NCBI GenBank assembly: GCA_015501605.1 | Contig: JADNRZ010000007.1 | Location: 2,170,001-2,234,000, forward strand | Source: Panaeolus papilionaceus | Taxonomy: Eukaryota > Basidiomycota > Agaricomycetes > Agaricales | DNA length: 64,000 nt | Direction of reading: 5' to 3' | Shown: piece after piece, positions 46,150-58,059 of the stretch | How positions within the stretch are numbered: position 1 is the stretch's first letter | How the letters are laid out: each line of letters starts with the position of its first letter | The notes under the pieces: generated by a model | What the model saw: only the letters and a program-made list of their open reading frames with translations | What the model was told of the DNA's origin: nothing | Database searches by the model: none | Made by a program: the position numbers and the translations under genes

Positions 46150-46440
46150 CGATTGGTAAACGTTGTGGGTGGTTGGATTGTTAGGTCGGCGGGGGGTGCG
46201 TGGTGGGGAGGTCCCTAAGGAGACTGCTTCTTTCGCTTATAGGGCGTGCCAGGCTGTAGCGATACACCTCGCTCTTTTTATAGTGGAAACCTCAACGTCG
46301 TCTGCTGCTCTTGATGGGTGTTAGCTGGTTTTAGGTGTGGTGGATGGTCCAGAAAGCGTCGTTGGTTGGAGGTGGTCGGGTTGGTTGGGGTTAGGGTTAG
46401 TCGGAGAGTGAGGTTCGATAATTGTTACTCCTACTCTATT
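46150..46440 (+). repeat. R tail fragment
   Basis: The end part of R only: GTTGTGGGTGGTTGG, GTCGGCGGGGGGTGCGTGGT, GCCAGGCTGTAGCGATACAC, GATGGGTGTTAGCTGGTTTT and GGTTGGGGTTAGGGTTAG. 45450-46149 before it has weak resemblance to inverted R9 (GGGCGGCGATAATGGTTGAG near 45818) but no gene. 46441-48104 after it contains only short or low-complexity frames, including a Ser-rich minus-strand one at 47159-47773 that I do not trust. Confidence 0.65.
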
Positions 46441-48104
46441 AAATGTTCATCCACAATTAATGGACATTTTTACGCACCCTCTCTTTCAACATCTCTCAAA
46501 CATATTCTTGTGTATCACTTCAGTCGAATGTGACGATGCATGTATCCCACTTGAAAGCTCTGGTCTTCTCGACTTGAGCATTATCAAAGTATTTTTGACG
46601 ATATCATCTTGCTCTGTATTGTTTGTTGGCGCATATATAAATTATAAGACTTTTGTTAGCTTGTTCACCTCTCGCGCTTATGCCATCATGACCACAAGGC
46701 TAATCCCACCTCCTGCGTTGCGAGGACCCTACTGTAGTGCCGGGATTATGAGATCGAGGAAGCGATACTGACATGTGAGGGAAAATTCGCGAGGTGGGTG
46801 AGAGGGGGAACGATGGTTTCAATGTTCGACGGTTGTCACATATACCCGTAGACCATTATTTTTGCTTCACCATCACGCATGCACACGCGTTCCGTGCATC
46901 AACGCTTACTCGCTACCAGTCATTATGGTCTGTTTCCCCACCCGAGGCGTTCAGTTATCAATATGAGCGTCGCTCTTACTAGCTCCTATCAGCCACCACA
47001 ACATCAAAATGGGATAACAGACTGATATACCCCGCAACAGCGCGCCGCCTTCATTCATTCCCTTAGGCAGTGCATTGAATAGCTGTAGGAAGGAGAAAGG
47101 GAGGGTGAGGAGAGCCAGGAGACGGAGCTAGACGATAACCGCTTCATTTACCTTTAAGTCATATCAAGCGACAGCAATCGACCCCACTCTTCACATAACA
47201 CCAACGTTGACATTTGCACCTGCTGCTCACGGATGGTCCAGGAAACGTTCGTGGTAGTTGGTGGATGGGACGGTTAGTGGGTCCTGTGATGAGCGCGCAA
47301 CGGTGGGATGACGAATGAAAACAAAACAAAAACAATAATGAAGCGACAGATGGAAGTGTGAGGGACATGGTGATGGTGCAAGGTGAGTGATGTGATGTGA
47401 GCGCGCTCGCTTGCAAGTACGTGGGGTCCGGAGAGCTGTGGTTAGGAGAGGGTGATTGAGACGATGGAAGGAGGTTCAGGTCAACGATGGCGACACTGAG
47501 GGACGAAACAACGCGATAAATGAAGCTGGAACGGCTATAACCGAGGTAGATGGTGACGCTGGGCGGAGGGAGACGACTGGAAGACGAAGGGACTAAACCA
47601 GACACCGCTGGCGGCACTGAGAGACTGGAAGACGACGAAATAAGACCAGAACTTGACCAGACTATGACTGGTATGACTGCCGAGACGAAACGAGACTCAG
47701 ATACGAAATCTGGGGAGTACAGACTGATCCGATTGAAATAGTGAGCTAGCGTGCAGTTGATATAGTCTACCAAGTGAGCTATCTACAAAAGAGGAAGGAG
47801 AGGTAAAATGACACGAAATGAATAAGAAGTGAATAGAAAACGACAAGGAACAGCAGAAAAGAAACATAAGAAACAATGGAAAGGAACGTGGAACAGGGAT
47901 ATTGAATGAAACAAATGAAAGGGAGGGGGATCGAGGTGCAGAATGTGGTGGCTGAGGGTCGGATGAGTGTGCGATAAGATGCGGGATTTGGCCTTGGGCG
48001 TGACATCTTGTGTGCGTGTGCGCGATCCTGATACCGTGGTGTAGGTGCGTGCGCGATGGGTTGCAAAAATCATCGAAAATCGCGAAAACGGGCGTATGTG
48101 GGCA

Positions 48105-48950
48105 CGAGGCTCATCACCTGGTTAGGCTGCAGTGATCGGCCTCACTCCTTGCTCATGACAATGCTGCTTTTCATGGGTGTTAGCTGGCTCTAGGAGTCCC
48201 GGATGGTCCAGGAAAGCTCGTTAGACGCTTGGTGGGAGTTGGGTTCAGGTTACGGTTGGTGTTGGGGAAGGCGCAAAAGTTGAGAGACTGTTACATTTGG
48301 ATGCGATTGGCGTAAAGTGTGGGTTTGAAGAGATGACTGGCATGGAGGTTGATATCTAAGGGGGAGAAAGCGAATGTGGTGAACCTGGATTGTAGATCAT
48401 GACAGTTTCAATGAGTGCAGTCAGATAGCTGTAGCGAGTAATATCTCCGCGCTCTAATTAGGCCTCGGAATTTTCAGTGTATGCACATCGAATAGTTTTC
48501 GTTTTTCATGTTACAGCTTCTTTTGATTGTGGTTTAGGGTAGGGAGTGATGAGATGACTGTGCGAACCCCTACCAAGGCACCAAGAGCAGACGAAAAGGG
48601 TTGCGAAAGGAATATAGCATTATTGTTAAAACAAGACAATCTAGCGTACTCCCTTTTGAATATCCTCTTCCAGTGAGGGAAGGTGTCCTTAATACGGGCT
48701 GCCAATGAATTACGCGATGCAGATCGCAAGGGTGTGGGGGCAGGTGACTGAGGGTGTTGTACCCTTGGAGCTACCGGTGGATTAGGAGAGGCAGAGACAA
48801 CGCCCTGTAATAAGGATGGGGGGATACAGTGGATGTGAAATTGCGAATGGAATAGGGATGAGCGAAACGCGAAGAAGCTGAGGTGATATCGTGCACTTCA
48901 AAATGCCGTAAAGTTAAGTAGCACGGCTTATTTGTACATCACAACATAAG
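48105..48950 (+). repeat. R tail fragment followed by a GTPase 3' relic
   Basis: 48115-48300 is a divergent R tail (GATCGGCCTCACTCC, TGCTTTTCATGGGTGTTAGC, GATGGTCCAGGAAAGCTCGT). 48420-48729 matches 29160-29440. On the minus strand it encodes RNSLAARIKDTFPHWKRIFK, which parallels the basic end of the G proteins (NSFSARLKDFVSPLKKKFRK in G5). It therefore looks like the last exon of a lost G gene. 48870-48950 is the spacer (GCGAAGAAGCTGAGGTGATA) leading into R5. Confidence 0.55.
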
Positions 48951-48957
48951 TAGTTTG

Positions 48958-51440
48958 GGTCGGTGTTTGAATTGATGGTCAAGGAAAATCATCCATCAAA
49001 TTACTCTTCAACTCAAACCACGATCATCGTCATGTTCTATCTAAAAACTGCCCACCCTTGTTTCCTCCTTTCGACCCCTGTTCCTCCCCTTTTTTACAGT
49101 GTCCGTTGAAGATTACATGCTCACTGCAGTTGGTATGGCTCGGGTGGCCCCGTGTAGGTAACTTGTCATTTTCATGAACTTCGGGCTAGATATATGTGAG
49201 TAACGGCATCCTCATACTCTCTACCAGTCGTGGTTCTGACTGATTTTTCAGCGTTTTTAGTGTATTTATATAGACAAATATTACTCTTTCGTCCACTGTC
49301 CGTCACCTGCACCTTCCAGTCTGCGTTCAGTGGTCAACGCACCACACCTGTTCTCATAAGGCTACCATCTGCGCATCCGGTACCTCTGTTGCATTTTCCT
49401 TTTCATTGTCATCCGTTCACCACCAAGACCCGTTGTGGGATTTGGATTTGGACATCTCTCTCTGCGTGGATTTTAAGATTATGTTGGAATGCCTGGTGTC
49501 GCAGAACGACAGGGAGGGGATGGATATGAGCGCGTTTTTGAACAGAATTGAAGCGCCTAGATGGAGAAGAGGTACACGCCCTGACGCCGTTTTCCGACAT
49601 CTCACTGAGAGGTTGGATTGGGGAGAAATAGCAGGTCATCGAATGCGGGTTCTGATTTTTCGGTGAGCATGCTTCTCATGGTTGTTCGTTCCCGTTTCCT
49701 CAGCTCATTTTCCGCAATTCAAGTTGCCTAGCCATCATGGCCGTCTCTGCTTCTCTCGGATTATTACTCTGCACGCGTCACGATGGCGTCTTCATGATCA
49801 CCAACCCACTTTGAACATGACTGAAACGGACGAGTTCAGTTAAGGTACGTTCCTTTATTTCTCTGGCTACTAATGATGCTGACGCTGTGGCAACCTGACG
49901 CAGATGTGGTCGCGATATCGGTCATACAGCTTATGCGCAGCTCCTCTCGTTTTGCATGGGTTGGTATATGTTAGAGCGCCACGCAGGGGGCTTGTATCTG
50001 GGACGAACATTACCCTTTGGCGCGAGGATCGCGCTCCATCCTGTTAGGTGAGTGTAAACGACGTTATCCCGAACCTCAACATTCAATTCTCAAATGCAGG
50101 TAGCGATACTTTCCCTACTCTGCACCATGTCAAACCGCCAACAGCGATTTATCCCTAGTCCCGCTGCAACCCCACTCTTTCAGCGTCCCCAACGCCATCT
50201 ACTTCTATCCCACATCCTGACACACCTCCTAAAACTCCTCCACTGTATCAACGTGTCGCTGCCGTTACGCTATTACCACCAACGACTCTCAATATCCCAT
50301 CCTCAATCATTTCGCGACAATTACCTCAAACATGTTGAAAGGTCCGGAGTCAGTACTGCGACCCAGCAGTGCAATCATAAGTGGTAGTCACAAAGCTTAT
50401 CACCCGCCGAGAGCGATGAAAGAATTGACACGTCATTTCCCCCCGTGCGCCCTACTCAAGTACGACGATTCCATGACAAGTGTAATGGACAACGACTTTC
50501 ACCTCTCCATCGGCGTCATTCCCAGTAATGGATTTATCGTCATCGCTATTTCCACCCTCACTCCCTCCCAACGACCGCCATCAGCTCAGTCTCGTGTCTC
50601 CTCATCTTTCCCTCTCCCACGTCTTTCAAATACATTCCTTGGGCTGTTTTAACCAAACTCTACCCTTTTGTCGCGTTATTCTACGCGTCGACATGGACTT
50701 CATTCCGTCTCTTCAACCCAAGAAGCAGACACGCACGATGTAAACAACACTGGCGCCCCGGTCAACGCAATGTTTACCACCGTTACCCAAGCCGTCTCAG
50801 GAGCAGGGTTAAGGAGCGTTGAAAGGTGGAGCTGGGAAAGGGCAAGAAGCGACGGTGGACCGTGTTGTTTGAGGAAACGCACCGGAGTGTGTACACACTT
50901 TGACCCCTAGGTCAAGCCATGCCTCAGTGATGGGCCTCATTCCGTCCATATCACCAACCTCAACACCTTATGCTGCTTTACATGGGTGTTTGCTGGCTCT
51001 CGTTGTCGTTGATGATCCAGGAAACGACGTTGGTGGTTGGACTGTTGAGTTGGAGGGGGGTGCGCGGTGGGGGGGTCTGTAAGGAGATCGCTACGTTCGC
51101 TCATAGGCGTGCCAGGCTGTAGCGATACACCTCACGCTTTTTGTAGCGGAAACCTCAACGTCTTACGCTGCTCTTCATTTGTGTTAGCTGGCTGTAGGTG
51201 TAGCGGATGGTCCAGGAAAGGTCGTTGGCTGGAGTGGTCGTGTAGTTGGGGTTAGGGTTTATCGGCAGAGCGAGGCGCGATAATGCTGCCCTGTCGCGAT
51301 GCGATTGGTGGTGGGTGCGAGGTTGAAAAGATGAATGGGATGGAGGTTGAGATGTTTATGTGTAGAAGGTATTAGCGAAGGAGGAAGGAGACGATGCAAG
51401 GGTGAATAACTAGAGGAGCACCGAGTCAATTGTTGGCATG
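48958..51440 (+). repeat. R5: copy of the R repeat
   Basis: A full-length copy from GGTCGGTGTTTGAATTGATG to GGAGGTTGAGATGTTTATGT. Protein-like patches in the same frames as other copies: QNDREGMDMSAFLNRIEAPR and ERLDWGEIAGH before a GTGAGC donor (49665); YYHQRLSISHPQSFRDNYLK; SPHLSLSHVFQIHSLGCFNQ; MGLIPSISPTSTPYAALHGC with VVDDPGNDVGGW. Each patch is bounded by stops or shifts, so the copy is dead. Confidence 0.8.
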
Positions 51441-51839
51441 GGTCACTGACATTGGCCCTTTGCATCTGATATTTTTATGAGTAATACCCATTTGGTGTAG
51501 CTTAGAGTTCAAGCTCTGACTGATTGAGGTGCTGAATTCTTCTTGGATAGGCATAGTGACATATATTTTAGACGATGTGATTCAAAACAAGATTATGCTG
51601 CCAGCATCGCAGCAGGTTGACCGTTTTAAACAGGTAGACTGATTATTTCATAACACGATGAATCTAGGAAGCTTTCAAAGACGCGACTGAGAATGAACTC
51701 GAGATGACATGGCATTTAAATTTAACCAGTCAATACAATGCAACCAAACTTTGAAGGGAAGCTCAAGGTGCAACGGACATATGACATATGCACGTAGCAG
51801 CGAGCTGCCGAAATGTAAAGGATATGGCTCCACTTGAAG

Positions 51840-52090
51840 ATACCATTAAGAGAAGCAGCAAAGCTTTTGAAGCTAAATGATAAAGGGATACATGGTGGGA
51901 GAGGTGTGATGAATTTGGTTTAAGTGCCTGGAGATTAACACCAATATACTTATATCTGGAGGGGGTGTTTTGTGAAGTCAGCAACCTGTGCAGGAAATGT
52001 TCTGGATAGGGAGTTGAAGTCCCCTGATAATGGTGATGTTTTTCATTGTGAAATGGCTATGGAATGCTAAAGAGACTCTGTGTGGATGCT
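51840..52090 (-). pseudogene. relic of a G2-type GTPase last exon
   Basis: It is similar at DNA level to the end of G2 (15720-15960): GAATTTGGTTTAAGTG.CTG.AGATTAACAC, CTGGAGGGGGTGTTTT, GTTGAAGTC.CCTGATAATGG. It lies right downstream of the G5 stop, so two different G types were joined here. All frames are interrupted. 51441-51839 shows no gene; its piece 51540-51600 is the empty site for the element at 60697. Confidence 0.6.
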
Positions 52091-52246
52091 AGATGTGATA
52101 TGCTGAATTATGTACTGAGATTGGTCACAAGGGTCCACAGAGCAGATATATTTCAATTGTCACTACACATACAGAAGAATTGAACAGAAGGAGAAAACAG
52201 AGCCACAGAACAGAGGCATTGGCAAGAAATCCGGCAAATATGATAG

Positions 52247-53623
52247 CTACTGTTTGAATTTCCTGAATTTCTTTTTCAATGGAGATACAAAATCTTTAAG
52301 GCGGGCTGAGAAGGAATTATGAGATGGGGATGGGGATGGTGGAGAGTTTGGAACTTCTATGGATGACTTGCCCAACAAAATAACTGGCTGTGGCCAAGGA
52401 GATGAACATGAGCCTGGATCATTCACATAGCATGCATCCAAAAGGGACTCCAGTGCTTCCAGACCAGTTGCCCCAAAGGTGACCAAATCATCTAAAAATG
52501 ACTGAAGTGCAGCTAATACTGCCCTCTCGTCCCTGAGCACAACCTTGAGCAGACAAGGATCTTCTTTTCCAGGTGTAGTTGCATGTTTTTTGTCTTCTGC
52601 AAGAAATTGAAGGTGCTGCTGAGCACTGCTGATGCGATCAAGCAGGTTATTGCAGATGAGGGACTGGTATTGGTTGTCCATATTCTGTGATGTGTTTCGG
52701 TAATGACTCCAGCCACCATATGTGTTTTCCAGGATTGACAGTGCTGAATCCCTGGAAAACTCAAATTTGTGGACTCTGAGGCCAAGTTTGGCAGACTGCC
52801 ATTGAAACAATAAGTTCCACTTTTTTTTGATACAGTGCCATATACTACCTACCACAAATATTTCCTTTTCCAAGCTAATGATGCGATGATTTCCATCAAT
52901 AATTTGCTGGGGTCTTGACATATGATTCCACATTGTGGTGACCAAATTGATACCTGTGGCTTTGAATGACTCTGCAAATGCTCTGAGGAGCTTTACTGCA
53001 TCTCGTTTTGACCCACCCATCCGGATATCAGTGATGGGTTGGAAGTAGAGGATCATCACATGTATGTTTGTGGCAGATTGACTGTTGAGATGTAGCATTC
53101 AAAACTGGAATTCATATTATCACAGTTTCAGATGATAACATACCATAAACTGTCCAATTGCTCTGTGATCATACTCGTGATTCGACTCTCCGACAGCTTT
53201 GTGTCAAGAAAGCCAGGGGTATCCATCAGGATGAAGTTCCATGTTTTAGACGTGTTTGTCAGGTTGACTACTTGATAGCAGGTCACATTTTGAGTGACAC
53301 TGTCAAGTGAATCCTTTGAAATCTTCAGATCCTGATTTGGCGATAGTGACTCGATAAACTGGAGGAATAAAAATAATTTCTTTAGAAAGAGGAAACAAAA
53401 CTGAACAATGGGTGAAATAATACTTACGGCACTCTTGCCCGAACCTGTTGGACCCATGAGGCTGAACAAAGAGTAGCATTGTGAGCACTTGATATTTGGT
53501 CTGGGTGAACACCTACATGTATACCCACAAGAATTTTCCTCTCACATCTTCTGGTCTCACGGGTGCCACACTCAATGGACCATTGATTTTGAGAAACTCC
53601 ATTTCTGGTGTAGTATTGGACAT
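52247..53623 (-). CDS. G5: intact P-loop GTPase, 377 aa
   Basis: Minus-strand exons 53517-53623, 53428-53461, 53144-53358, 52853-53081 and 52247-52795 (107+34+215+229+549 nt) are open with matching phases. The fourth intron (57 bp, 52796-52852) has no stop and is a multiple of three, so unspliced RNA would stay in frame; its site GTAGGT..GGCAG is conserved in G3, where the intron is 56 bp and phase-breaking. Motifs: GPTGSGKSA, SVTQNVTCYQV (switch I candidate), ILMDTPGFLDTKLSES, ILYFQPITDIRMGGSKRDAV, LVTTMWNHM. The helical second half (YQSLICNNLLDRISSAQQHL) ends in a basic tail (KKKFRKFKQ) and is shorter than in G3 because part of the Ser/Pro-rich linker is missing. It keeps the CGA codon that is TGA in G3. 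Its role is unknown. Confidence 0.8.
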
Positions 53624-53703
53624 GATGCCACTTTTCGTAGATATAGGACAATAGATGATGGTTGACGATCAGTCTTTAGATGAGCTGCTGCGCCAGCAGA
53701 TCC

Positions 53704-53711
53704 CTTATATT
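53704..53711 (-). promoter_or_regulatory. TATA-like box of G5
   Basis: The minus strand reads AATATAAG about 81 bp before the ATG at 53623. The R6 copy starts 43 bp further on in the opposite direction, so the two share a ~130-bp intergenic space. Confidence 0.35.
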
Positions 53712-53744
53712 GAACGTGGGTGTTCCCCTTGATCCCGGCGTGTG

Positions 53745-56180
53745 TCAAATGTGTCGGTGTTTGAATTGGCGGTCAAGGGAAGTCGTCCATCAACCGGGCG
53801 TGATCCCAAACCACCATCATCGACTGCTCTTCCTCATTTTATTCTGTCTACCTCTAATTTTTTCACTCTTGATGAGGTCTTTTGAAGATTCAATAATCAC
53901 TGTAGCTAGTGTGGCATTAATACAACGGAGCTCGGACTAGGAGGAACTAGGTATATGTGAGTAATGTCATTCTAATATTTTTCACCTATCGCGGCTCTGA
54001 CTGATATTTCATGTTTCCAGTGTACTTTAGGCAGAAAAATACAATCCTTTCGTTCACTTTCTGTTACCTGCACTTTCGAGTGCATGTTAAATAATCACCG
54101 CACCCATAACCGTCCTCATAGACCTACCATACCTATGACAGGTATCACCATCGCCTTTTCCTTTTCATATTTAATTATTTCACGACTGAGGCTCGTCTTT
54201 GGATCTGGGTTTGGACGTCCTTCTTTGCGTGGATGTCCAGATGATGTTGGAATGCATGGTGTCGGAAAACGACAGAGAAGATGAATATAGGCGTGCGCTT
54301 TTGAACAGAATTCAAGTGTGTATGTGGAGAGGAGCCGCACAATGTGACACTTCGCTTCGTGTTCCGTTAAGAGGGTGGATTGAGGAGAAATAGCAGGGCA
54401 GGAAATACGGGTTGAGAGATTTCAGTGAGTCCTTTGCCTGCAATCCTCGACACATTCCTAAATTTAACTTCCCAGTCGTCATGTCCGTCTCTCCCTCTCT
54501 AGGACCCAATAGCGTGTTCCCAACCTCCGCTTATAGACGGCGATGACTATGAGGCGAGCTGGTTAAGTACAGGTATGTTCACCTACTTATTGACACTGCT
54601 AACGACACTAACGTTGCGACGACTTTCCGCAGCATATACCGACCTTATCTCCCTGTTCCTCTTGTGTTTATCTATTTTGGAGAGCCAGACAGGAGGCTTG
54701 TGTCTGGAATGAAGGCTGTGCTTTGGTGGAGGGACAGCAGTCCATCCTGTCTGAGGAGCGCAAACAATGGAACCCGTCGTGTATGCTATCCTGAACGTCA
54801 ATTTCCAACGCCAACGTCGTCAGCGATAGTTTCCCTGCTCCCCATCATGCCACACCACCAACAGCGACCCATACACTCTATGCCTCCTTGGGCTACCGTG
54901 ACAATCCCGCTCTCTCAACGTCCCCAACTTCATCTGCTACGATTCCGCATCCCGTCATACCTCCTAAAGCTCCTCCACCATGTCAATGTGTCATTGCCGC
55001 CCTGCTATTACCACCAACGGTTCTCCTTGTCGCGTCCTCAATCAGTTCACGGTGACTACCCCGAGCACGTTGACAGGCCTGGGCTCAGTACCGCGTGATA
55101 ACAAGTGGCAGTCACAACCTAATCACCCGCCGACAGCGACGAAAGAACTGACACGTCATTTCCCCCCTCATGCCCTACTTGCGACGATTCAATGACGAGT
55201 GGACGTGAACAACAACTCTCACCTCGCTGTCTCTCGACCATCAGCATCATTCTCAATAATGGTTTCTTCGTCTTCTCCGTTCCTCCCTTACTCGCTCCCC
55301 CGACCTCCATCCACTCCCCTTGGGTCTCCTCATCTTTCCCTCTGCTACGTCTTTAAAATCCATTTCTTGGCCCGTTTCCACGCAACCCTACTAATTACCT
55401 GCGTTATTCTATGCGTCAACGTGGACGTCATTTCATCTCTCCAACCCAAGGAAGCCGACACCCACCGTGTAACCAATGCGCCACCTTGGTCAATGCGATG
55501 TTGGCCATCCTCACCCAAGGCGTCACAAGTCAGCTGGCCATTAGGGATATCTGGTGACGGCTGAGCAGGGTAAAAGCGTTGAAAGGTGGAGTTGGGACTG
55601 AGGAGGAAGCGACAGTGGAGGGTGTGGTTTGTTGAGGAAACCTTGGCGATCGCTGATGGGGTGATGGAGTGCATACGCACATTGACTTCCAGGTCGAGCC
55701 AGGCCTCAACAATGGGCCTCACTCCTTCCACAACACCAACTCAAACACCTTATACTGCTATACATGGGTTTTTTCTGGCTCTGGTTGTTGTTGATAATCC
55801 AGGAAACGTTGTTGGTCGTTGGACTGTTGGGTTGACGGGGGGTGCGTGGTGGGGGGTCCCTAAGGAGATTGCTACTTTCGCTCATAGGACATGCCAGGCT
55901 GTAGCGATACACCTCATGCTTTTTATAGTGGAAACATCAATGTCGTATGCTGCTCTTCATGGGTGTTAGCTGGTTTTAGGTGTGGTGGATGGTCCAGAGA
56001 ACGTCGTTGGTTGGAGGTTGTCCGGTGGGTTGGGGTTAGGGACCGTTAGGGTTATTGGGAGAGAGCTGCGATAATTGAGATGCCGCCCTCTCAGGATGTG
56101 ATTGGCATTGGGTGCGAGGGTGAAAAGATGGGTGGAATGGAGGTTGAGATATTTTTGTAGATGGCATTAGCGAGGAAGTA
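53745..56180 (+). repeat. R6: copy of the R repeat, head-to-head with G5
   Basis: It runs from GTCGGTGTTTGAATTGGCGG to AGGTTGAGATATTTTTGTAG and is closest to R1. Open patches: VDVQMMLECMVSENDRED with RALLNRIQVCMWRGAA (54230-54390), and a long tail frame 55586-55969 with ASTMGLTPSTTPTQTPYTA, LALVVVDNPGNVVGRWTVGL, FAHRTCQAVAIHLMLFIVET and YAALHGC. That tail frame spans both copies of the internal ALHGC motif without a stop between them. Confidence 0.8.
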
Positions 56181-56292
56181 AGACGAGGAAACGTATCGAT
56201 CCGAATTACTGAGACATGCGAATACATGCTGGGTCTCATATTCAGACCGTAGCAGGTGGAATGCATGAAGTAATCACACCCGCAAAGTTGGC

Positions 56293-57130
56293 ATGGCTGC
56301 ACATCGTTCGTCTTCTTCTTACCATCATCTCGTGAGCTTCAACTACCTGACCAACGCCTCTATAAACCTCTCTTTTGCTACCAAACGTCGCACCGCAATG
56401 GTCACGAGTTCGAAGATCGAATACGAGAACATTAAGGTCACTGGGCGTGTTTCTGTTGAACAAGCAGACTTTCCTGGCAATGGTTGAAGAGCGCTGTCGG
56501 TCCATTGATACAAATGACATTTCACTATAACTAACTTTGTTCTGAACACAGAATTATGGGTCCGACGGGAGGAAAGAGCTCGGTGCATATATCACACTTT
56601 ATTCTTGCACGCTGAAAACGGCAGTTGCCTTATCTTTGTTCTCCGCGTCTAGTCCATCGAGGCACTCGGCCTGAAGGACGCCTTGAAAATATCCAGTAAC
56701 GGTCTTGATGGATGTATGCAAACCTTATCCATCTACGAGTTGACCAATGTTACTACTCTTAGCGGTTACCCAATGTATCTGGTGGACTTTCTAGGGTTTG
56801 CGGACAGTAAGATATCCGATATGGCGATTGTCTCTATGTTACAAAAATGGATAAAAGAGAACGAAATGTGCGTCCGGCTTCTTCTACTCGCTATTTTTTT
56901 TTTTTTGCATGAGTTTCGTTTCATTTGCTTTGCTCACGAGATATATACCATTATACGGCTACAGTGGTTTTCATAGCATACTATATTTGACCCCAATTAC
57001 GCGTGGTCGCATGACTAGAAGCCAACGACAGGCACTTGAGACGTTCCAGACCATCACTGGCGTTGAAACAGCAGTGAACATCACAATAGTAACTACGATG
57101 TGGGACTATAATAGTACTGTGAATAATACT
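56293..57130 (+). pseudogene. H2: copy of H1 with damaged P-loop
   Basis: Same structure as H1. The Walker A exon reads GPTGGKSS, one residue shorter than GxxxxGKS, so nucleotide binding is lost. The G3 motif is VDFLGFADSKIS instead of VDSPGF. The TTMWDY block is kept up to ~57120, where the sequence switches to an inverted G gene, as in H1. The first stretch 56293-56487 (MAAHRSSSSYHHLVSF) shows the same phase problem as in H1. Confidence 0.7.
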
Positions 57131-57393
57131 TACGCACTCCTCCCCGACCCTGTTGGGCCCCATGAGACTGGAGAAAGCGCAGTGTTCTAAGCCTCAGTCC
57201 TCGATATTAATATGGATGGAATGGTCAAGAGTACATACATGTGAACGACCAACAATTCTCTTTTTACTTGGTCTGGGGTCACAGGTACGATACTTACTGG
57301 ACCATTGGTTTTCAGGAATTGAAACTGATGGATTTGGTTAGTATTCACATTGTGCGCTTCGTAGAAATAGCACGAGAGATGATAGTGGTTCAA
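57131..57393 (-). pseudogene. G6: exons 1-2 of a GTPase, fused tail-to-tail to H2
   Basis: Minus-strand first-exon relic NQIHQFQFLKTNGPVSIVPV with TPDQVKRELLVVH before a GTATGT donor (~57236). The Walker A exon at ~57143-57176 is damaged (GLMGPNRVGEECV-like frame, DNA close to GGCCCAACAGGGTCGGGGA). The downstream exons are gone. It is the same junction as G4, so the H/G fusion predates the duplication. Confidence 0.65.
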
Positions 57394-57713
57394 TGTTTAG
57401 AGATACCTTGGCTTCTCTGAAGCGAACCTGTTTTTTGTCTACTGTCAATGGATGTATACATGACGGAAATTTAACTTATCAACCCCGGATAAATATTGCG
57501 CATTGTCGGTTGACCTACTGAGTCGCTCAATGTGTGTACCTCTTACAGAAGAATAAGGTAAACAGGTCAAGGTCATATTACGTATACTTCAACCGATGCC
57601 CCGTGTAACAATAGCCGTGAATCACTGACCGAAGAATGGGATTGCTCATGAGATGTCAAAATCTTTTCAGGTTACAGCCTGTGCCAAGGTGTTAAGCACA
57701 AAGGTCTATCAAA

Positions 57714-58040
57714 GTGGTACTTAGTGTCGTAGAAAGAAGCGAAGCGCCACCTTGGTCGGAGTCTTCTTCGTCACCAATTGGCCTTTCAATAAATGCCATA
57801 CAAAACGCTACGGGCAGAATCTATTTCGATCCCAGCTCTGGCATTTATCTGAATCCAAAGCCCCTGTTAGTCTGCGTCATCGGGATGGATCCAAATACCG
57901 CATTTGTGTTAAACTGTTGAGGGCTTTCCCTAGGGGAGCCAACACTACCACCCCTTCTCTACCTCAACTCGCGAAGAAGCCGAGGTGACATTGTGCGCTT
58001 CAAAATGCCATAAAGTTAAGTAGCGCGGCTTATTTGTACA
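57714..58040 (+). repeat. spacer segment with short open frame, before R7
   Basis: The best copy of the spacer. It holds 68 open codons (MVLSVVERSEAPPWSESSSS, NATGRIYFDPSSGIYLNPKP, VCVIGMDPNTAFVLNC) in the plus direction, about 120 bp before the R7 opening. The frame is interrupted in the copies at 29.5 and 38.3 kb. It may be an old 5' exon belonging to R, but nothing links the two in frame. It contains the intact Harbinger target ATCAATGTACGC. Confidence 0.45.
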
Positions 58041-58059
58041 TCAATGTACGCATCACAAC

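Noticed and set aside
47159..47773. 204-codon Ser-rich minus-strand frame
   Set aside because: Composition is that of a biased, purine-rich stretch read on the other strand; no motif, no homologue recognised.
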